From NCBI GenBank assembly GCA_039029275.1, contig JBCCGL010000001.1, positions 1 to 64,000 of the forward strand: a stretch of 64,000 bases of DNA, given 5' to 3'. The translations under genes were made by a program, and so were the position numbers. The notes under the pieces were generated by a model. The model saw only the letters and a list, made by a program, of their open reading frames with translations, had not been told where the DNA came from and ran no database searches. Source of the DNA: JBCCGL01 sp039029275. Lineage in GTDB: Bacteria > Pseudomonadota > Gammaproteobacteria > JBCCGL01. The first letter of the stretch is position 1; each line of letters opens with the position of its first letter. Of this stretch, positions 1 through 6,550 are shown one piece after another.

Positions 1-1
1 G

Positions 2-532
2 ACATTTGTCATCGCGGCGGCAGTGGGAGAAGCGGCGGCAGTGCGCATTGCCTATCACGTGGGCACAGGCAATGTCTCGCTAATACAATGGAACGCAAAA
101 GCGGCATTCGTGCTTGGTTCGATTGTGATGCTGTTTTCAGCGACGCTTCTGTGGCAAATACCCGAGCATATTGTTGGCTGGTTTATTGATGTAAACGACC
201 CTCGAAACACACTCACTTTCGAGATTGCGATAACGCTAACCAGCATTGCAGCCGTGTTTCAGTTTTTCGACGGCGTTCAGGTTGTCGCCGCGTGGGCGCT
301 GCGCGGATTAAAAGATACGTTCGTGCCCATGTGGATCGCAAGCATGGGCTATTGGTTGTTCGGCCTGGGCGGCGGTTACCTCGCCGGATTCGTTTTTGGC
401 TACGGCGCTGAAGGTATCTGGTGGGGAATGGCAATAGGGTTAACCACAACCGCAATCATGTTGTCATACCGTTTATATCGTTTGATGCGTGCGGAACGAT
501 TGCGAGCGCGCATGGCCGCAGGGATAGCATAA
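2..532 (+). CDS. MATE family efflux transporter, C-terminal part (5' end outside window)
   Basis: This is the last 176 codons of a multidrug and toxic compound extrusion (MATE/NorM) transporter. The open frame runs off the left edge, so the start is not visible. The first residues contain the MATE repeat motif AAVRIAYHVGTGN, which resembles the family pattern A-V-R-x-G-x-x-x-G-A-G. At least four hydrophobic segments follow, including FFDGVQVVAAWALRGLKDT, which matches the conserved 'G.LRG.kdt' loop of the C-terminal half. MATE proteins export cationic drugs or metabolites across the inner membrane using an H+ or Na+ gradient. The substrate here is unknown. The gene converges with the downstream desaturase gene with only 4 bp between them. 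Confidence 0.85.
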   Translation, partial: TFVIAAAVGEAAAVRIAYHVGTGNVSLIQWNAKAAFVLGSIVMLFSATLLWQIPEHIVGWFIDVNDPRNTLTFEIAITLTSIAAVFQFFDGVQVVAAWALRGLKDTFVPMWIASMGYWLFGLGGGYLAGFVFGYGAEGIWWGMAIGLTTTAIMLSYRLYRLMRAERLRARMAAGIA

Positions 533-536
533 ACCG

Positions 537-1505
537 CTAAACCATGCGCGGCAGTTCACCCGCGCGTATCGCAGTTGATATGTCACGATGCACACTCAAG
601 TAATTGGGCGAGACGTTTTCGAGTTTTCGCACGACAAGTTTGTGCAATCTTGGTGCGGCGTGAAACGGCGTGTTGGGTGACAAATGATGTTCGGCGTGAA
701 AACACGCGTGCCATCCAAGGTACTGAATTGGCCAGATAGCTTTCACTGTTCGCGTGTTGCGAAGCAAATCCGGTGTGAGGAGTGTACCCTGATGTTCAGA
801 CAAGCGCACCGCGCGCATAAACGGCTCTGCCAGCAATCGCGGCATTAACCAGTAGACCCACAGCGCCCAGCTGGAAAACACAATCGACAGCGCAATCAGT
901 GCAGCATAAAACGCCAACAAAATTTGGGCGTCACGCCGCACGCGTTTGCGTTTCGTTTGCGGCACAAATTCAGTCTCGTAGGCGTATAGGTGTCCTACGC
1001 TGTGGCGCAAAATCGCGGTGACCTGATAGTAAAAATATGGCAGTCCGGTGAGGTATAGGACATAACCGCCAAACGAGTCCGCGCCCGATATTCGCTCAGG
1101 ATCGCGTTCGGGATGCTGGGTATAGCGATGGTGCTGCATATGCTCGCAGTAAAAATACGTCGGCTCGACCAGCGCGACGACGCCGCTAAACCAGTAAACG
1201 ACGCTGTTCATCCATTGGGACTTGAACGCAGTTTTATGCGCGCATTCGTGAAACGGTTGAAACCAGTACACCAGTACAAGCCCGTGTAGCAAAAGCGCAG
1301 GCACGACCCACGCGCTGCCCCAACTAAGGTGCACAAACCAAGCCGTTGCCAACATCAGCGCGACGTGTCCGAAGAAGAAACATAATCCCGGCAAATCGCG
1401 TCGCTCGTTGATCGCTTTTATCTGATCGATTGAAAGCACCGAGCGCACACCCGGTTGGTTCCATACGCCATAGTCATGATTATCCGGCATGGCAGCATTA
1501 TGCAT
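537..1505 (-). CDS. membrane fatty acid desaturase family protein
   Basis: This 322-residue integral membrane protein carries the three histidine boxes of the membrane-bound di-iron desaturase family: HECAH near residue 86, HMQHH near residue 122, and HAEHH near residue 267. Hydrophobic segments lie before box 1 and between boxes 2 and 3. Such enzymes introduce double bonds or hydroxyl groups into lipids or other hydrophobic substrates using O2. The substrate cannot be told from sequence. The N-terminus has the motif RRDLPGL, which also occurs at the start of the second desaturase of the window (12421-13452). The start could be the ATG at 1505 or the one at 1490; neither has a clear ribosome binding site. 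The gene diverges from the ArsR gene, and its promoter must lie in the 99-bp gap that holds the ArsR operator-like palindromes. Confidence 0.85.
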   Translation of the reverse strand: MHNAAMPDNHDYGVWNQPGVRSVLSIDQIKAINERRDLPGLCFFFGHVALMLATAWFVHLSWGSAWVVPALLLHGLVLVYWFQPFHECAHKTAFKSQWMNSVVYWFSGVVALVEPTYFYCEHMQHHRYTQHPERDPERISGADSFGGYVLYLTGLPYFYYQVTAILRHSVGHLYAYETEFVPQTKRKRVRRDAQILLAFYAALIALSIVFSSWALWVYWLMPRLLAEPFMRAVRLSEHQGTLLTPDLLRNTRTVKAIWPIQYLGWHACFHAEHHLSPNTPFHAAPRLHKLVVRKLENVSPNYLSVHRDISTAIRAGELPRMV

Positions 1506-1556
1506 GGCATCGGACTTTGCGTCCGCGTTGTTTCATCAACAAATTTCGACAAATAT

Positions 1557-1612
1557 TCAACTTTATGGTTGATTAATTAATATGACCCAATTATATTCAA
1601 CCATATGGTTGA
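1557..1612 (+). promoter_or_regulatory. Core promoter of the ArsR operon with two palindromic operator-like sites
   Basis: A perfect 16-bp palindrome, TCAACCATATGGTTGA, lies at 1597-1612 and contains the ATG of the ArsR gene. A near-identical copy, TCAACTTTATGGTTGA, lies at 1557-1572, centred 40 bp upstream. Between them are a good sigma-70 promoter: TTGATT (1569-1574), 17 bp, TATATT (1592-1597). This would place the transcription start at about 1604-1605, i.e. at the start codon. One site overlaps the -35 box and the other the start of transcription and translation, the layout expected for repression by the ArsR product. The desaturase promoter on the other strand lies in the same gap and may be co-regulated. 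Confidence 0.6.
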
Positions 1613-1946
1613 TGATTATCTGGAATCCCAGCTAAGCGAGCTCATTAAGTCAGTGAGCGACACAACGCGCCGCCAGTTGCTGACACAGCTGTGTCAGCAG
1701 GGTCCGCAGCGTGTCACGGAGCTAGCCAGCTGCTACGACATGTCGCTAAACGCAGTGTCAAAACACATCAAGATTCTCGAAAGCGCGCAACTGGTTAAAC
1801 GCACAACTTACGGCCGCGACCACTGGATCGAAGCCGATTTGCACAGGTTTGAATTGATCGAAAACTGGTTCAGACAGATGAAGTCGATTTGGGAACTGCG
1901 ACTCGAAGCTCTGGACCGCACACTCACAGGAGAAAAAAATGACTGA
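1605..1946 (+). CDS. ArsR family winged-helix transcriptional regulator
   Basis: This 113-residue protein has the ArsR winged-helix fold throughout: a dimerisation helix at residues 5-25 and the helix-turn-helix around ELASCYDMSLNAVSKHIKIL (about 40-60), followed by the wing. No CxC metal-binding pair is visible, so it is not an obvious metal sensor. It resembles the ArsR repressors that are co-transcribed with SRPBCC/AHSA1 proteins, and here an SRPBCC gene overlaps its end by 8 bp. ATG 1605 is the first possible start in frame. It has no Shine-Dalgarno sequence and coincides with the predicted transcription start, so the mRNA may be leaderless. The palindromes over the promoter suggest autorepression. 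Confidence 0.9.
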   Translation: MVDDYLESQLSELIKSVSDTTRRQLLTQLCQQGPQRVTELASCYDMSLNAVSKHIKILESAQLVKRTTYGRDHWIEADLHRFELIENWFRQMKSIWELRLEALDRTLTGEKND

Positions 1947-2379
1947 ACTGACCGTTGATATTTCCCGCACTATTAACGCGCCAATCAAAACCGCCTTCGA
2001 CGCCTGGCTGGATGCGAAAACGCTCGCGACGTTTATGTTGCCAACGCCCGGAATGCGACAACCCAAGGTCACGCTGGATGCGCGCGAAGGCGGCAGTTTT
2101 GAAATTATTATGTATGTGGCTGAACGCGAAATTCCGCACAGTGGCAACTACATTGAAATTTCGCGCCCGCACACGCTTGCGTTTACCTGGGCCTCTCAAT
2201 ATTCCCTCGATGACAGCGTTGTTACGCTCACTTTTTCCAAGCTCGATGAAAAACGAACCCACGTCAATCTCAAACACGTAAAATTTATCAGCGAAGAAGA
2301 GCGTGCGGATCACGAAGACGGCTGGGGTAGTATCCTCGATAGTTTGAACGATTTAGGCGCAGTACCCGCCCATGCTTAA
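1939..2379 (+). CDS. SRPBCC / AHSA1-like protein
   Basis: This 146-residue protein matches the START-like SRPBCC fold of the AHSA1/CalC type: it begins with the typical 'ISRTINAPIKTAFDAWLD' beta strand and helix and contains GGSFEI and an ALAFTW-like strand (HTLAFTW). It ends with a long helix, EDGWGSILDSLNDL, the 'gW...L..L' feature of the family. These proteins form a hydrophobic pocket for small lipophilic ligands. The gene starts inside the end of the ArsR gene (8-bp overlap), a very common ArsR-SRPBCC operon whose ligand and function are generally unknown. A role alongside the divergent desaturase is inference. Confidence 0.88.
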   Translation: MTELTVDISRTINAPIKTAFDAWLDAKTLATFMLPTPGMRQPKVTLDAREGGSFEIIMYVAEREIPHSGNYIEISRPHTLAFTWASQYSLDDSVVTLTFSKLDEKRTHVNLKHVKFISEEERADHEDGWGSILDSLNDLGAVPAHA

Positions 2380-2469
2380 TATCTGTATTTAAGGGTACAC
2401 CGGTTGGACCGGCAAGAATGAAGTTGGCGGCGTGGCTCACGGCTCGGACAAATTGTTGTCCGGGCAGTG

Positions 2470-3777
2470 TTAATCGGCCAACGCTGCAATCAGCGCATCC
2501 AACTGCGTACGTTTTGTTGCGGGCGACAACAACACCGCGCGAAACAGTTTTTCGCCTTGCCAATGAGACAAACTGACCCACGGGATCCCGTTTTTACCCA
2601 GTTTTTGATGTTCGTGTTCAATCGATTTTGCAGTATCTCGAAATCGAAAACACTGCAGGTTTAGATCGGGCGCGTGACTCGGTTTCAGGTGTACGCTCTC
2701 GTTTAACAAGCGGTAAAACTCGCGACATAAATTCACTGACTGATCTACGGTTTCTCCCAGCGTACGCGTACCGAGGTAGCGCAACACAGCCCACAGCGTT
2801 ACCGCGTCCGCGCGACGCGACCCCTGCAAGCCCCAGCGCCCGCGGTGTTCATCGCCACTGATCGAGTAAGGCAAATCAACGCCAAGTGATGAATCGAAAC
2901 GTTGTTTGCCTTTTACCCACACCAACGCCGAAAGCCTCGGTACGTAAAGCCATTTCTGCGGTCCGGCGACAACGCTATCGGCACCATCAAGGCCGTCCAG
3001 AAGCGAATGAAATTGGTTTGAAAACGCGAGCGCGCCGCCATGAATGGCATCGATATGTAACCAGGCACCATAACGCTCAGCAAGTGAAACCAACGCCGCC
3101 GTGTTTTCAACCGCCCCGTGAATCGTGGAGCCAAGCACCCCAACAACGATCTTGTGTTTTGCCTTGGACATGCGCAGCGCCCAATCCAGCGCGTTCAGAT
3201 CAAACCGACCCTGATCGTCGCCAACGATGGCATGCACATTCCTGATTCCGAGCACCGATAAAGATTTCTTTATCGAAGCGTGCGCGCACGGCGGGAGAAA
3301 AGCGTCGCAGCGATCGCGCTCGGTTTCCCGGCCAAATCCGCCGGTCGCGGCAAACAGCGCGGTGAGATTGGCAAGCGAACCACCGCTGACAAATGTTCCA
3401 TGCCAGTCGTTCAGTAAACCGAATCTCGAACCGAGATCTTGCACCAAAAATTCTTCAATCCTGCTGGCAAAGGGTGAGATTTCGCGAAACAGCAAGTTGT
3501 TGTTAACCGCAGATACCAGCGCGTCGGCAAAAGCAGCGGCCGGGTGGGGCGCGGTATCCATATGCCCCATTGCGAATTCTGACGCCAGTCCGGCGCTGCC
3601 GCTCAAATAATCGCGCAATGCGTTTTGCAATCCCGCCTCGCCCTCACCATCGTCTGGCAGCGCGTGAATGTCCGGTTTGGATTCTGCGATAAAGGGTTTG
3701 CCTGAATAAGCTTTTTTAATTAATTCAGCCGTAAACTGCCCAACCGACTCGAATGGAAAATCCGCCAGCTTCTGCAC
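2470..3777 (-). CDS. PLP-dependent group II decarboxylase family protein
   Basis: This 435-residue protein belongs to the pyridoxal-phosphate group II decarboxylases (glutamate, aromatic amino acid and 2,4-diaminobutyrate decarboxylases). The PLP-anchoring lysine is in GPQKWLYVPR (about residue 278), equivalent to the NPHKW motif. The conserved H-x-D-A-x-x-G-G stretch is seen as HIDAIHGG (about residue 241). GGSLANLTAL near residue 130 matches the cofactor phosphate-binding loop, usually (S/G)GGTxAN. The protein is slightly shorter than typical members (about 470-500), mainly at the N-terminus. The substrate cannot be assigned. The start is a GTG at 3777 with a GGATAGG-like site upstream. The gene diverges from the Crp/Fnr regulator. 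Confidence 0.8.
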   Translation of the reverse strand: MQKLADFPFESVGQFTAELIKKAYSGKPFIAESKPDIHALPDDGEGEAGLQNALRDYLSGSAGLASEFAMGHMDTAPHPAAAFADALVSAVNNNLLFREISPFASRIEEFLVQDLGSRFGLLNDWHGTFVSGGSLANLTALFAATGGFGRETERDRCDAFLPPCAHASIKKSLSVLGIRNVHAIVGDDQGRFDLNALDWALRMSKAKHKIVVGVLGSTIHGAVENTAALVSLAERYGAWLHIDAIHGGALAFSNQFHSLLDGLDGADSVVAGPQKWLYVPRLSALVWVKGKQRFDSSLGVDLPYSISGDEHRGRWGLQGSRRADAVTLWAVLRYLGTRTLGETVDQSVNLCREFYRLLNESVHLKPSHAPDLNLQCFRFRDTAKSIEHEHQKLGKNGIPWVSLSHWQGEKLFRAVLLSPATKRTQLDALIAALAD

Positions 3778-3876
3778 TGTATTCGTTACCTATCCTCGTC
3801 GCGCACCACTAGGCGAATTTCACGCAGTTTGCTACCAACGTCTAATTTTGTAAATCAACCGATTTGTTTTAACGTT

Positions 3877-3889
3877 GGTCGCACCTAAG
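3877..3889 (+). repeat. 13-bp direct repeat, copy 1 (upstream of Crp/Fnr gene)
   Basis: GGTCGCACCTAAG occurs here and, in the same orientation, at 4634-4646, just after the same gene. Nearby, at 3852-3865, AAATC and GATTT form a short inverted repeat with a 4-bp spacer. No function is known. Confidence 0.5.
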
Positions 3890-3959
3890 AATAGCTTGTG
3901 TTCATCCAATCAATTGTGGTATCCAAGCTTTGTTCCGGACTATATAAAGAGAGTGATTA

Positions 3960-4616
3960 ATGCCCGCCGATATCAGCCTTCGGGATATCGCGCTGCTTCG
4001 TGACCTCGATGAAGTCAATCTTGCCGCGCTAGAAGAAACCGCTGTCACACGCGTTTATAAGAAAAACGTTGTTGTTGTCACCCAGGGTGACGATACCGAT
4101 TCGCTCTACCTCATAGTGTCGGGTTCGGTGCGTGTTTACGTCAGCGACGATCAAGGAAGAGAAGTGACACTCAACACCTTGCAGGCCGGCGAATCCTTCG
4201 GTGAACTCGCCCTGCTAAGCGATCAAAAACGCTCTGCGAGCATTCTTACGCTGCAAGAAAGCCGTTTTCTAGTGATTTCAAAAGACGACTTTCTAAATTG
4301 CATGGCGCAGTCATCGCACATCTCGCGGCAGATTATCCGCGCCCTCATTCAACGCGTGCTTGAACTAACAGACGAAGTCAGCAGCCTCGCTCTCCTCGAC
4401 GTCTACGGGCGCGTACGCCGCCTGCTCCTTAAAGAAGCCGAAGATCGCGACGACAAACTTTATCTGAAACGAATGACTCATCAGGCCATTGCTACGCGGG
4501 TGGGATCATCGCGTGAGATGGTAAGTAAAATCCTGAGCGATTTAACCCAAGGCGGTTACATCAGTGTGAGCAAGGACGAAATCTGCATCGAAAGGCAATT
4601 ACCCAGCGGCTGGTAA
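3960..4616 (+). CDS. Crp/Fnr family transcriptional regulator
   Basis: This 218-residue protein has an N-terminal cyclic-nucleotide-binding-like beta roll (about residues 10-125) and a C-terminal Crp-type winged helix (about 150-215). The roll has the signature G-E-S-F-G-E-L-A-L-L plus RSA near residues 78-92, close to the cAMP-binding loop of Crp. The recognition helix region reads TRVGSSREMVSKIL. No N-terminal cysteine cluster is present, so it is not an oxygen-sensing Fnr. Whether it binds cAMP or another ligand is open. The gene stands alone, diverging from the decarboxylase gene. A 13-bp direct repeat lies on each side of it. Confidence 0.9.
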   Translation: MPADISLRDIALLRDLDEVNLAALEETAVTRVYKKNVVVVTQGDDTDSLYLIVSGSVRVYVSDDQGREVTLNTLQAGESFGELALLSDQKRSASILTLQESRFLVISKDDFLNCMAQSSHISRQIIRALIQRVLELTDEVSSLALLDVYGRVRRLLLKEAEDRDDKLYLKRMTHQAIATRVGSSREMVSKILSDLTQGGYISVSKDEICIERQLPSGW

Positions 4617-4633
4617 AGCTGCAGAATCAAAGC

Positions 4634-4646
4634 GGTCGCACCTAAG
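4634..4646 (+). repeat. 13-bp direct repeat, copy 2 (downstream of Crp/Fnr gene)
   Basis: This is the second exact copy of GGTCGCACCTAAG, 18 bp after the stop codon of the Crp/Fnr gene. The first copy is at 3877-3889. The pair brackets the gene and its promoter. Confidence 0.5.
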
Positions 4647-4689
4647 CTGCCCATTCAGGTAATTTCTCACACCATTTACCCGTAGTTCT

Positions 4690-4892
4690 TCACCGAGTCT
4701 GGAAACGTAAACGCGGTACAGTGCTCTTCACAGGACGGAGAGTGCACCCCGGAACAGCACTCCCAGAGATATACCAGCCAACGCTGGTTGACCTCTGGCA
4801 TTGGTGACAGGGACGTTGCCTTGTTTTCCTGACGTAAACTCCTCGACTCTATATGCGCCGCCCGTAGCGTAACGCGACGGGTGGCGTTTTTT
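4690..4892 (+). ncRNA. Candidate structured small RNA ending in an intrinsic terminator
   Basis: No protein-coding signal is seen, but the stretch can fold into a rod. A closing stem pairs GAGTC (4695-4699) with GACTC (4845-4849), GGA (4701-4703) with TCC (4840-4842), and ACGT (4705-4708) with ACGT (4832-4835). Inside it, CCAGAG (4763-4768) pairs with CTCTGG (4793-4798) around the hairpin ACCAGC/GCTGGT (4773-4788). GAGTGC (4740-4745) can pair with GCACTC (4757-4762). A strong terminator follows the closing stem directly. A long rod with internal loops recalls 6S RNA, but I do not recognise the 6S consensus and the usual zapA/fthC neighbours are absent. It could instead be a structured 3' UTR of the Crp gene. 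No promoter was identified. Confidence 0.4.
4856..4892 (+). terminator. Strong rho-independent terminator
   Basis: CGCCGCCCGT (4856-4865) pairs with ACGGGTGGCG (4877-4886), including one G-T pair. After one mismatch, four more pairs close a three-base loop, and six T residues follow (4887-4892). It ends transcription on the plus strand 240 bp after the Crp/Fnr gene, directly after the candidate small RNA. Confidence 0.85.
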
Positions 4893-5205
4893 GTGCGCGC
4901 TAAGATTTCCAATCGCGCAGGCATGGAAGTGCGGTAATTTTTGACATGCCGATTGTTCTTTTATCACATTGCGAAACTGACATTTCTCATACTCTGTAAG
5001 TGCGGGGACGCAACGAGGAGTAACACAAGAAGGAAAAGATGGACATAAGACCGTAAGGGAGGTCAGTGACAGGGAAGTCGCATCGAACAGTTCCTGGACT
5101 CCTGAACTTACCTCATATCCCGTACCAATAAATTGCTCGCGACAGCCGCGGCAACTGCCCGTAAAATTCACCACCTTCGTAAACCCTGAGCATTCGGAGA
5201 AAAAA
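4893..5205 (+). promoter_or_regulatory. purD: Gene-free leader region upstream of purD
   Basis: This stretch holds no convincing gene. A TTGACA box at 4941-4946 has only weak -10 candidates about 15-18 bp downstream. The probable purD leader can form GACC/GGTC (5049-5052 with 5061-5064) and a long-range GTAAGT/ACTTAC pair (4996-5001 with 5106-5111). It contains at least seven GGA triplets between 5004 and 5098. I do not recognise a known riboswitch here. A 5-codon ORF (5039-5056) behind AAGGAAAAG has no informative codons. Confidence 0.25.
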
Positions 5206-6489
5206 ATGCGCGTTTTGATAGTCGGTGGCGGTGGGCGCGAACACGCGCTTGCGTGGAAAGTCGCTCAGTCTGCTTCTGTCGATCATGTGTATGTCGCTCC
5301 GGGAAATGCCGGCACGGCGACTGAAGCGAAGGTAAGCAACGTGAATATCGGCGCCGAGGATCGCGACGCTTTACTTGCGTTTGCACTGGATAATGCTGTT
5401 GAACTGACTATTGTCGGGCCAGAGGCTCCACTGGTTGCAGGCATTACCGACGCGTTTCAGGCGGCGGGTTTACAGATTTTTGGTCCCAGCGCAGCAGCCG
5501 CTCAACTCGAAGGCAGCAAGGCATTTAGCAAGGCATTTTTGGCGCGCCATCACATCCCGACTGCAAGCTACGACGTTTTTACTGACTTAAATGAAGCGAT
5601 TGCGCATATCAAATCGCGTTCCATGCCGTGCGTGATCAAGGCTGACGGCCTCGCCGCGGGCAAGGGCGTCATTATCGCCGAATCACATGAGCACGCGATT
5701 GAAACCGCCACCGATATGCTCGACGGCAACCGCTTTGGCGAAGCCGGTCACCGCCTGATAATCGAAGATTTCATGCGCGGTGAGGAAGCGAGTTTTATTT
5801 GCATGGTCGACGGCGAGCACATATTGCCAATGGCCAGTTCGCAGGATCACAAAGCCCGCGACGACGGCGATGTGGGCCCGAACACCGGGGGGATGGGAGC
5901 CTACTCTCCGGCCCCGGTTGTCGATTCTGTAATGCACGCACAGATCATGCAGTCGGTAATTGAACCAACGGTCGCCGGCATGGCTGCCGACGGTGCACCG
6001 TTTACAGGATTTTTGTACGCTGGGTTGATGATTTGCGACGATGGCATCGCGCGCGTGGTCGAATTTAACGTGCGCTTCGGTGATCCAGAAGCGCAGCCGC
6101 TGTTGATGCGGCTGAACAGCGATTTAGCGGAACTGTGCATCGCGGCGTGCAACGGCGAGTTGGATAAGCACGAAGCCAGGTGGGATTCACGCTGTGCGCT
6201 CGGAGTAGTGATGGCCGCGGGTGGCTACCCCGACGCCTACGAAAAAGGCCACGCGATCAGTGGAATCGAATACGCCGAAAACGAGACACGCAAAGTGTTC
6301 CATGCGGGCACAAAGAACGAGGGCGATGCGGTTGTCACGGCGGGTGGACGCGTGCTCTGTGTCACCAGCCTTGGTGACTCGGTCAGTGCGGCGCAATCGA
6401 GCGTGTACGAAGGCATCGATAAAATCAGCTGGCAGGACGCATTCTGCCGTCGGGATATCGGATATCGCGCGATTGCGAGAGACGCCTGA
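5206..6489 (+). CDS. purD: Phosphoribosylamine--glycine ligase PurD
   Basis: This 427-residue enzyme catalyses step 2 of de novo purine synthesis: ATP, glycine and 5-phosphoribosylamine give glycinamide ribonucleotide. The length matches the family. It starts with the N-domain motif VLIVGGGGREHALAWK. It has the phosphate-binding GPEAPLVAG, the ATP-grasp lid GLAAGKGVIIA near residue 150, GGMGAYSPAP near 228, and the metal/ATP site NVRFGDPEAQ near 288. The start has AGGGAGAA-like purines (cggagaaaaaa) upstream. It is the only purine gene in the window (no purH partner), and a 300-bp leader precedes it. Confidence 0.97.
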   Translation: MRVLIVGGGGREHALAWKVAQSASVDHVYVAPGNAGTATEAKVSNVNIGAEDRDALLAFALDNAVELTIVGPEAPLVAGITDAFQAAGLQIFGPSAAAAQLEGSKAFSKAFLARHHIPTASYDVFTDLNEAIAHIKSRSMPCVIKADGLAAGKGVIIAESHEHAIETATDMLDGNRFGEAGHRLIIEDFMRGEEASFICMVDGEHILPMASSQDHKARDDGDVGPNTGGMGAYSPAPVVDSVMHAQIMQSVIEPTVAGMAADGAPFTGFLYAGLMICDDGIARVVEFNVRFGDPEAQPLLMRLNSDLAELCIAACNGELDKHEARWDSRCALGVVMAAGGYPDAYEKGHAISGIEYAENETRKVFHAGTKNEGDAVVTAGGRVLCVTSLGDSVSAAQSSVYEGIDKISWQDAFCRRDIGYRAIARDA

Positions 6490-6550
6490 CAATTCGTTGA
6501 AAACGCTTTCGGGTCAGCGCTTGCAACGTCGGTAGTTTTTCACCCGGCTG

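Noticed and set aside
5039..5056. Five-codon ORF with a purine-rich site in the purD leader
   Set aside because: It is too short and has no regulatory codons, so a leader-peptide role cannot be supported.
4728..5174. 148-codon minus-strand ORF upstream of purD
   Set aside because: It has no ribosome binding site or domain, crosses the strong terminator and the structured region, and contains many cysteines without pattern.
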